Assembly (NCBI GenBank): GCA_019752575.1
Contig: JAIELW010000013.1
Coordinates: forward strand, 18,573-82,572
DNA length: 64,000 nucleotides
Direction of reading: 5' to 3'
Source of the DNA: Xanthobacteraceae bacterium
GTDB taxonomy: Bacteria > Pseudomonadota > Alphaproteobacteria > Rhizobiales > Xanthobacteraceae
This document shows, piece after piece, positions 58,674-64,000 of the stretch. Position numbers and translations under genes: made by a program. The notes under the pieces are model-generated. The model searched no databases. It worked only from the letters and a program-made list of their open reading frames with translations, and was not told the origin of the DNA. Numbering within the stretch: the first letter of the stretch is position 1; each line of letters begins with the position of its first letter.

Positions 58674-58705
58674 AAACGGGCGCTTCAGAAAAGGGCGCCC
58701 GTTCT
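58674..58705. terminator. Terminator with the same arms as the compound element, no insert
   Basis: AAACGGGCGC (58674-58683) and GCGCCCGTT (58695-58703) around an 11-base loop TTCAGAAAAGG. The arms equal those of the elements at 33297 and 58248, which carry about 70 bases between them. It lies between cluster member 4 and convergent leuC. Confidence 0.85.
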
Positions 58706-58726
58706 ACTTTTGAATTTTGTTTTCGC

Positions 58727-60136
58727 TCAGTGCTTCGGCCACGAGCGCACGTCGACGAAGTGCCCGGCGATCGCCGCAGCCGCCGCCATCGCGGGCGAAA
58801 CAAGGTGGGTACGGCCCTTATAGCCCTGACGGCCTTCGAAGTTGCGGTTGGACGTCGAGGCGCAACGCTCTTCGGGTTTCAGTTTGTCCGGATTCATCGC
58901 AAGACACATCGAGCAGCCTGGCTCGCGCCATTCGAAACCGGCGGCCTTGAAGATCTTGTCGAGCCCTTCCTGCTCGGCCTGCGCCTTCACCAGACCCGAA
59001 CCCGGCACGATCATCGCGCTCACCGCGTCATGCACTTTCTTGCCGTCGACGATCTTCGCGACCATGCGAAGGTCTTCGATGCGGCCGTTGGTGCAGGAGC
59101 CGATGAAAATTTTATCGAGTTTGATGTCGGTGATCTTGGTGCCCGCCTTGAGGCCCATGTAATCGAGCGCGCGTTGCTTGGCGATGCGCTGATTTTCTTC
59201 AGAGAGCTTCGCGGGATCGGGCACCACACCGCTGATCGACACGACGTCTTCCGGGCTCGTGCCCCAGGACACGATGGGCGGCAGCGCCGCGCCGTCGAGT
59301 TTCACTTCGCGGTCGAAATGCGCGCCGTCGTCCGTATGCAGCGTTGCCCAGTAGCGCATCGCGGCATCCCAGTCGCCGTTCTTCGGCGAGCGCGGACGGC
59401 CCTTGAGATATTCGAACGCCTTCTCGTCCGGCGCGATCATGCCGGCACGCGCGCCGCCTTCGATCGACATGTTGCACACCGTCATGCGGCCTTCCATCGA
59501 AAGCGCGCGCATCGCTTCGCCCGCATATTCGATGACGCTCCCGGTTCCGCCGGCAGTACCGATCTCGCCGATGATCGCGAGAATGATGTCTTTCGCGCCG
59601 ACGCCTTCCGGCGGCTTGCCGTCTACCGTCACGCGCATGTTTTTCGCTTTTTTCTGGATCAGCGTTTGCGTGGCTAACACATGCTCGACTTCCGAGGTGC
59701 CGATGCCGTGCGCGAGCGCGCCGAATGCGCCGTGCGTCGAGGTGTGGCTGTCGCCGCAGACGATGGTCGTGCCGGGCAGCGTGAAGCCCTGCTCCGGCCC
59801 GATGATATGCACGATGCCCTGACGGCGGTCGTGCTCGTTGAAATAATCGATGCCGAATTCTTTCGCGTTATTCGCGAGCGCCTCGACCTGCGTGCGCGAT
59901 TCCGGGTCCGCAATGCCTTTCGAGCGGTCGGTGGTCTGGATGTTGTGGTCAACCACGGCAAGCGTCTTTTCCGGCGCGCGCACCTTGCGCTTCGCCATGC
60001 GCAGGCTTTCGAATGCCTGCGGGCTCGTCACTTCATGCACGAGGTGGCGGTCGATATAGAGCAGGCAGGTGCCGTCCGGCTGCTGATCGACGAGGTGATC
60101 GTCCCAGATTTTGTCGTAGAGAGTGCGCGGTTTCAT
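58727..60136 (-). CDS. leuC: 3-Isopropylmalate dehydratase large subunit
   Basis: 469 residues from the ATG at 60136. The aconitase fold shows [29 protein letters not shown] and the three 4Fe-4S cysteines in IGSCTNGR and [11 protein letters not shown]. It isomerises 2- to 3-isopropylmalate with LeuD. The longer frame upstream is not used. Confidence 0.97.
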   Translation of the reverse strand: MKPRTLYDKIWDDHLVDQQPDGTCLLYIDRHLVHEVTSPQAFESLRMAKRKVRAPEKTLAVVDHNIQTTDRSKGIADPESRTQVEALANNAKEFGIDYFNEHDRRQGIVHIIGPEQGFTLPGTTIVCGDSHTSTHGAFGALAHGIGTSEVEHVLATQTLIQKKAKNMRVTVDGKPPEGVGAKDIILAIIGEIGTAGGTGSVIEYAGEAMRALSMEGRMTVCNMSIEGGARAGMIAPDEKAFEYLKGRPRSPKNGDWDAAMRYWATLHTDDGAHFDREVKLDGAALPPIVSWGTSPEDVVSISGVVPDPAKLSEENQRIAKQRALDYMGLKAGTKITDIKLDKIFIGSCTNGRIEDLRMVAKIVDGKKVHDAVSAMIVPGSGLVKAQAEQEGLDKIFKAAGFEWREPGCSMCLAMNPDKLKPEERCASTSNRNFEGRQGYKGRTHLVSPAMAAAAAIAGHFVDVRSWPKH

Positions 60137-60201
60137 AAGATGGCTCTTGGCTAAGTCTGATCGAAGCGGGTGAAAGTTACGCGCAAAAGCGCGGCTACCG
60201 C

Positions 60202-60351
60202 TTAAAGCGCCGCTTGGATCGAAGCGGTCAGCCGGCCGAAGAAGCGCGACGGCAGACGCGAGTGGTCGCGCAGCACGACAAAGGTCAGCGGGCGCGCAGC
60301 GCCTGCATTTCCTGTGGGTTCCATCGTCGCGGTCTTCGGCATAGCGCTCAT
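60202..60351 (-). CDS. Possible 49-residue protein upstream of leuC
   Basis: ATG at 60351 opens 49 codons ending in TAA 65 bases before leuC. The product has a polar N-terminus and then [20 protein letters not shown] and a hydrophobic tail. A GGGGGCGGG lies about 8-16 bases before the ATG. Five leucines are scattered, not stacked, and no antiterminator pair is obvious between it and leuC, so it does not look like a classical leu leader peptide. Family not recognised; it may be spurious. Confidence 0.4.
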   Translation of the reverse strand: MSAMPKTATMEPTGNAGAARPLTFVVLRDHSRLPSRFFGRLTASIQAAL

Positions 60352-60377
60352 ATAGACCCGCCCCCGAGGTCCCGCAA

Positions 60378-61250
60378 TTACCCCAATTCGAGGAGAACGG
60401 CCTCGGGCGGAGAACCAAACCGAACCGGCAGAAAGGTGCAGCCGAGACCGCCGGACACTACAAGATGCCGGTTCTCCTCGACGATGTGCCCGTAAGCGTA
60501 GCGCTGCCCGAAACGCGAGGGCACCACCGGGGCTCCGAAAAAGGGCAGACGGATTTGCCCGCCGTGGGTGTGCCCGCAGAGCGTGAGCGACACGCGCTCG
60601 GAGACTTGCGGAAAGATATCCGGCTCGTGCGCGAGCAGGATTACCGGGGAGTCGTCGGTGATCGCGCGCATGGTCTTCGGCAGATCGTGCACGCCCCGGT
60701 AGCCGGTGCGCGCATTTCCGTAAGCCAACTGATCGCCGAGACCCGCCAGCCAAAATTGCGTTCCGTCCGGCGCTCTCAGTTTGAGCGCTTCGTTCTCGAG
60801 GACAGGGATGCCGTTGTTCTCTAGTCCTTTCCGCACGCCTTCCGGGTTCTCCCACCAGTCGTGATTGCCGAGCACCGCGAACTTGCCGATCGGCGCCTCT
60901 AACTTCGCGAGCGCGGCGGTCCAGTCTTCGATTTCGACGGCCGCAGTCTTGAAACGATGGATTCCGGAAACATAATCTCCGAGCAAAACTACGAGATCCG
61001 GCTTCAGTGCATTCGTGACCCGCACGATTTCCTCGATGCGCGGCAGCGGCATCCAGGGATCGCAGGCGTGCAGATCGGCGAGTGCCGCGATCCGTAACGG
61101 CTTGCCGGTCTTCGGCCAAAGCGGCGGGATGAAGCGATAGGTTGTGGTGACAAGCCGGTAGCGCGGCTCGAACAAGGCGTAAGAAAACATGCCCGCGCCG
61201 CCAAGGAAGGCGCCGCCGAGCAGGCTGAAGAACGTGCGTCTTGAGATCAT
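60378..61250 (-). CDS. Metallophosphoesterase (YkuE/YaeI-like), probably Tat-exported
   Basis: 290 residues. N-terminal [11 protein letters not shown] is a twin-arginine-type signal with a hydrophobic stretch to about residue 26. The calcineurin-type metal site is complete: Asp59 and His61 (ADLHACD), Asp92 (GDYVSG), Asn129-His130-Asp131 (GNHDWW), His208 in LLAHEPD and His227/His229 (GHTHGGQ). The subfamily includes UDP-diacylglucosamine and other lipid-linked phosphohydrolases acting at the membrane. Substrate unknown. Confidence 0.9.
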   Translation of the reverse strand: MISRRTFFSLLGGAFLGGAGMFSYALFEPRYRLVTTTYRFIPPLWPKTGKPLRIAALADLHACDPWMPLPRIEEIVRVTNALKPDLVVLLGDYVSGIHRFKTAAVEIEDWTAALAKLEAPIGKFAVLGNHDWWENPEGVRKGLENNGIPVLENEALKLRAPDGTQFWLAGLGDQLAYGNARTGYRGVHDLPKTMRAITDDSPVILLAHEPDIFPQVSERVSLTLCGHTHGGQIRLPFFGAPVVPSRFGQRYAYGHIVEENRHLVVSGGLGCTFLPVRFGSPPEAVLLELG

Positions 61251-61256
61251 GGAAGA

Positions 61257-61640
61257 TCAGTCGAGCTTGTCTTCCAGCGTGATCATCGTTCCGCGCGTGA
61301 GCTGCGCGGCAACCTTCCGGCCTTCGTCCTCGTTGAATTTCGTGTTCGCGCGAATGATGCCGCCGGAAATTTTCTCGACCAGGCGCGCCTTCAAAAGCAC
61401 GGTCGAGCCGACGCGGATTTCGATGCTACGCCCGACATTGCGCTGCGTAAAATTTTCGAACGCGGTCTTGCCTTCGGGCGTAAGCTCGATCGTGACCACG
61501 ACTTCGTTCGTGGTCTTGTCGCGCTCCACCGAGGAGGATTGGACTTCGACATTGATGGACTCGGCACAAGCCGGAATCGAAAGCGTGGCCGCCAGGAAAG
61601 CGGCCAGCAGAGCGAAGCAGGCATGACGGATATTCTTCAT
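61257..61640 (-). CDS. Exported protein related to the SecD P1 head domain
   Basis: 127 residues from the ATG at 61640. A signal peptide ends IPACAES (about residue 26). The mature part VVVTIELTPEGKTAFENFTQRNVGR (visible as LTPEGKTAFENFTQ), IEIRVGSTVLLKARLVEKISGG and the following strand match the periplasmic head subdomain of SecD as found in free-standing small proteins. Role unknown. Upstream of the metallophosphoesterase with six bases between, so probably co-transcribed with it. Confidence 0.78.
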   Translation of the reverse strand: MKNIRHACFALLAAFLAATLSIPACAESINVEVQSSSVERDKTTNEVVVTIELTPEGKTAFENFTQRNVGRSIEIRVGSTVLLKARLVEKISGGIIRANTKFNEDEGRKVAAQLTRGTMITLEDKLD

Positions 61641-61693
61641 CACGAGTAAAACTCCTCTCGCCCGATCCGGTTGCCTCAAGCTTCCGTAAATAA

Positions 61694-61721
61694 AAAGGCC
61701 GGCGGGAATGCGCCGGCCTTT
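61694..61721. terminator. Terminator after rplS
   Basis: AAAGGCCGGCG (61694-61704) / CGCCGGCCTTT (61711-61721), loop GGAATG. On the minus strand it is followed by TTATTTACG and ends the rpsP-rimM-trmD-rplS run. Confidence 0.85.
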
Positions 61722-61744
61722 CTGAACTCTTCGTGAGGATAAGC

Positions 61745-62236
61745 TTACTTCTTGCCGCCGCCCTTGGCGGCGCGAATTGCGCCCTTTTCGGCCTTCGGCT
61801 TTTCTTTCTTGATCTTCTCGGCTTTGGGAGCCGCGGCCTTAATCGCCGCGGCTTCGGCGTCCATCGCGGCGGCAGCCGCGTCCTGACGCTCGACGATGCG
61901 GGCGCGCTTGCCTTCGAGATCGCGCAGATAATAGAGCTTCGCGCGGCGAACCTTGCCGCGGCGGACGACTTCGATCGAATCGATATTCGGCGAATAGACC
62001 GGGAAGACGCGCTCGACGCCTTCGCCATAGGAAATCTTGCGAACCGTGAAGCTCTCCTGCAGCCCGCCGCCGGAGCGCGCGATGCACACGCCTTCATAGG
62101 CCTGCACGCGCGAGCGCTCGCCTTCCTTGATGCGGACGTTCACGATCAACGTGTCGCCCGGCTGAAACTTCGGGATCGGTTTGCCCTTGGTGACGCGGGC
62201 AATTTCTTCTTTTTCGATGGTCTGAATGAGGTTCAT
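61745..62236 (-). CDS. rplS: 50S ribosomal protein L19, with charged C-terminal extension
   Basis: 163 residues against about 115 in E. coli. Residues 1-118 are a standard L19 ([30 protein letters not shown] in part: [27 protein letters not shown]). The last 45 residues are a K/A/E/R-rich tail. L19 lies at the 30S-50S interface. It follows trmD. Confidence 0.96.
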   Translation of the reverse strand: MNLIQTIEKEEIARVTKGKPIPKFQPGDTLIVNVRIKEGERSRVQAYEGVCIARSGGGLQESFTVRKISYGEGVERVFPVYSPNIDSIEVVRRGKVRRAKLYYLRDLEGKRARIVERQDAAAAAMDAEAAAIKAAAPKAEKIKKEKPKAEKGAIRAAKGGGKK

Positions 62237-62326
62237 GACAGTTAGCTCCGCGCCGCTAAATCCGGCGCCGGGAAGTGAATTCCATAACGGGATGGGCGGG
62301 GTCTATAGGGGAAGATTCCGGCCTTG

Positions 62327-63025
62327 TCATGCCTTTTTGCCCCCTTTCGGAGGCCAAAGGTCGGGCCGGCGGGCGGCGGTTAACTTCTCGGCCTCGGAAC
62401 GGCGCCAGGCAGCTACTTTGGCGTGGTCGCCGGAAGTCAGAATCTCCGGAATTGGCACCCCTTCGAACTCCTGCGGCCGGGTGTATTGGGGGTATTCGAG
62501 CAGGCCGTCGGAGAAGCTTTCGTCGGCCCCGGAGGTCTCGTCGCCCATGACGCCGGGCAAGAGCCGGACACAGGCATCGAGCAGCACGAACGCACCGATC
62601 TCGCCACCCGAAACTACGTAGTCGCCGACCGAGATTTCCTCGAGCTGGCGCGCCGCGATGATCCGCTCATCGACGCCTTCGAAGCGTCCGCAGACGAGAA
62701 CGACGCCCGGACCGCTCGAAAGCTCGCGCACTTTGGCCTGCGTCAGCGGAGCGCCACGGGGAGAAAGCAAAATGCGCGGGCGCGGGTCGTCCTTCGGCGA
62801 GGCGGCGTCGATCGCTTTTGCGAGAATATCCGCGCGCATCACCATGCCAGGCCCGCCGCCCGATGGCGTGTCGTCAACGGTGCGGTGCTTGTCGGTGGCT
62901 GACGCACGAATGTCGTGCGCTTGCAGCGACCAGACGTTGTTCGCAAGCGCCTTGCCAGCGAGCGAAACGCCTAACGGCCCCGGAAACATTTCTGGGAAAA
63001 GCGTGAGAACGGAAGCGCGCCACAT
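62327..63025 (-). CDS. trmD: tRNA (guanine37-N1)-methyltransferase
   Basis: 232 residues. The SPOUT knot is shown by [27 protein letters not shown] and [24 protein letters not shown] is the conserved catalytic-side loop. It makes m1G37 and prevents frameshifting. The ATG overlaps the rimM stop (TAATG), so translation is coupled. Confidence 0.96.
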   Translation of the reverse strand: MWRASVLTLFPEMFPGPLGVSLAGKALANNVWSLQAHDIRASATDKHRTVDDTPSGGGPGMVMRADILAKAIDAASPKDDPRPRILLSPRGAPLTQAKVRELSSGPGVVLVCGRFEGVDERIIAARQLEEISVGDYVVSGGEIGAFVLLDACVRLLPGVMGDETSGADESFSDGLLEYPQYTRPQEFEGVPIPEILTSGDHAKVAAWRRSEAEKLTAARRPDLWPPKGGKKA

Positions 63026-63672
63026 TACTTCCTCCTCCCCCTTGAGGGGGAGGTCGATCGCGCATCGCGCGATCGGGTGGGGGTGTCCCCCGTTTCGCTT
63101 TCGACCCCACCCCGGCGGCTTCGCCGCCGGCCCTCCCCTTCCAGGGGAGGGATGTTTTTCTTCTCTTCAAACAATCCAGCCGTCGGTTCGATCACGATGC
63201 GCCCGCCTTCGATGTCCACTTCCGGCACGAACTGATCGATAAAGGGAATGAGCGTGCCGGATTTTTTTTGCGGCTCAGCGACTTCGATCAGATCGCTCGC
63301 GCCGTAGTTCCGCACCGCGATGACAACGCCGTAGGATTTTCCGGACTTGTCTTCGACGCGCAGCCCGATCAGGTCCGCGTGGTAGAACTCGCCATCTTCC
63401 TTGATTTCGGGAAGCTTCTCGCGCGAGACGAACAATTCGATGTTCGTCAGCAACTCCGAAGCATTGCGGTCATTCACGCCGTCGAACTTCGCGACGAAGT
63501 GCCCCTTGGCCGGGCGAAGCGAGGCGACACGGAATTTCTTCGTGCCGTCCTCGCTTGTGAGTTCGCCAAACGAAAGGATCGCGTCCGGGCCTTCGGTGAA
63601 GACCTGCAATCGCACCTCGCCGCGCAGGCCATGCGCGGCGCCGATCTTTGCGACGCAGACGCGATCCGCCAT
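63025..63672 (-). CDS. rimM: Ribosome maturation factor RimM with repeat-derived tail
   Basis: 215 residues. Residues 1-170 hold the RimM domain ([18 protein letters not shown]) and the PRC-barrel ([31 protein letters not shown]). Normal proteins end about there. The last 43 residues (from about 173, [17 protein letters not shown] onward) are Arg/Ser/Gly/Thr-rich and are coded by a palindromic DNA repeat. RimM helps 30S maturation and binds S19. The stop overlaps the trmD start. Confidence 0.94.
   Translation of the reverse strand: MADRVCVAKIGAAHGLRGEVRLQVFTEGPDAILSFGELTSEDGTKKFRVASLRPAKGHFVAKFDGVNDRNASELLTNIELFVSREKLPEIKEDGEFYHADLIGLRVEDKSGKSYGVVIAVRNYGASDLIEVAEPQKKSGTLIPFIDQFVPEVDIEGGRIVIEPTAGLFEEKKNIPPLEGEGRRRSRRGGVESETGDTPTRSRDARSTSPSRGRRK
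63031..63152. repeat. Palindromic repeat inserted in the 3' end of rimM
   Basis: A row of inverted repeats: CTCCCCCTTGAGGGGGAG, CGATCGCGC/GCGCGATCG, GGGTGGGGG/CCCCCACCC-like arms, GGCGGCTTCGCCGCC and CCCTCCCC/GGGGAGGG. It is in frame as the last 40 or so codons of rimM. Confidence 0.85.
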
Positions 63673-63684
63673 AGTCGCCCGCGA

Positions 63685-64000
63685 TTAGCTCGCAGCCGGC
63701 GCTTCGGCGGCCGGAGCGGCGGCAGGTGCCGCGGCAGGGGCGGCGGCTTCCGCGGCCGCTTCTTTCTTCGGCTTCGCCTTTTGCGGATTGTTGCGCGCCT
63801 TGCGCTTCAGGAGACCGGCGGCATCCAGGAAGCGCATGATGCGATCCGACGGCTGCGCCCCCTTCGAGAGCCAGTACTTGATGCGCTCGAGTTCGAGCTT
63901 CACGCGCTCCGGGGAATCCTTCGGCTTCTTCGGATCGTAGGTGCCGACGCGCTCGATGAAGCGGCCGTCGCGCGGGAAGCGCGAGTCGGCAACGACGAGG
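63685..64000 (-). CDS. rpsP: 30S ribosomal protein S16 (5' end outside window)
   Basis: The visible 104 residues run from [19 protein letters not shown] through [18 protein letters not shown], the S16 core, to an Ala/Pro/Glu-rich tail (PAAAPAAAP). About 15-20 N-terminal residues lie beyond the edge. An internal ATG/GTG at 63903 is not the real start. First gene of the rpsP-rimM-trmD-rplS group. Confidence 0.95.
   Translation of the reverse strand, partial: LVVADSRFPRDGRFIERVGTYDPKKPKDSPERVKLELERIKYWLSKGAQPSDRIMRFLDAAGLLKRKARNNPQKAKPKKEAAAEAAAPAAAPAAAPAAEAPAAS

Noticed and set aside
60202..60351. Leucine leader peptide for leuC
   Set aside because: Only five scattered leucines in 49 codons, and no terminator/antiterminator pair in the 65 bases before leuC; kept only as a possible small protein.

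Overview
This 64 kb window looks like a chromosomal core segment of a high-GC alphaproteobacterium of the Hyphomicrobiales (Rhizobiales), probably near Bradyrhizobiaceae/Xanthobacteraceae. The evidence is gene order: rplU-rpmA-GNAT-obgE-proB-proA-nadD-rsfS-rlmH-ctpA-polysaccharide deacetylase-rppH, then atpHAGDC, priA/xerC, mdh-sucCD-sucAB-lpd, zapE, sdhCDAB, a mesaconyl-CoA hydratase/malyl-CoA lyase pair, asd, leuB-leuD-leuC and rpsP-rimM-trmD-rplS. Short palindromic intergenic repeats of several families also fit that group. The assignment is inference; no species name is claimed.

Layout. 1-5.1 kb: the 5' part of a membrane sensor kinase gene, a 37-residue double-CxxC microprotein, tRNA-Ser(CGA), a secreted W-rich DUF6600-type protein and a Na/Pi symporter. 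5.3-12.1 kb: ribosomal proteins L21/L27, Obg, proline synthesis and NAD/ribosome maturation genes, all on +. 12.5-16.3 kb: C-terminal processing protease, divergent polysaccharide deacetylase, RppH, GNAT. 16.3-21.3 kb: F1 ATP synthase operon (-). 21.6-27.2 kb: SulP transporter without STAS domain, YciI/TetR pair with a likely double operator, PriA, XerC. 27.3-37.8 kb: the 2-oxoglutarate-to-oxaloacetate half of the TCA cycle plus ZapE (-). 38-41 kb: small genes (GNAT, a 26-residue Lys/Arg peptide, VOC protein, small exported and membrane proteins). 40.8-47.3 kb: succinate dehydrogenase, a divergent LysR regulator and two acyl-CoA enzymes. 47.4-50 kb: carbonic anhydrase, an 890-bp repeat-rich noncoding block, asd. 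50.1-53.1 kb: sulfite dehydrogenase SorAB-type pair plus a second SorA paralogue lacking its export signal. 53.3-60.4 kb: leucine genes interleaved with small exported proteins. 60.4-64 kb: metallophosphoesterase, SecD-head-like protein, and rplS/trmD/rimM/rpsP.

How the genes work together. The central block makes NADH, succinate and ATP in one neighbourhood (Mdh, SucAB/Lpd, SucCD, SdhCDAB, F1-ATPase), with the ethylmalonyl-CoA-type enzymes beside sdh. The accessory content is modest: no insertion sequence, prophage or CRISPR array was seen.

Most unusual items: (i) a compound element of two perfect hairpins nested inside the loop of an intrinsic terminator, present at two unrelated loci (33.3 and 58.3 kb), with a nearby terminator that has the same arms but no insert; (ii) a cluster of four small exported Tyr/His/Trp-rich proteins at 56.8-58.7 kb, one of which seems to start at AUU behind a perfect AGGAGG; (iii) a palindromic repeat translated as the last 43 residues of RimM; (iv) a 27-bp exact duplication of the carbonic anhydrase 3' end flanking a structured noncoding block.
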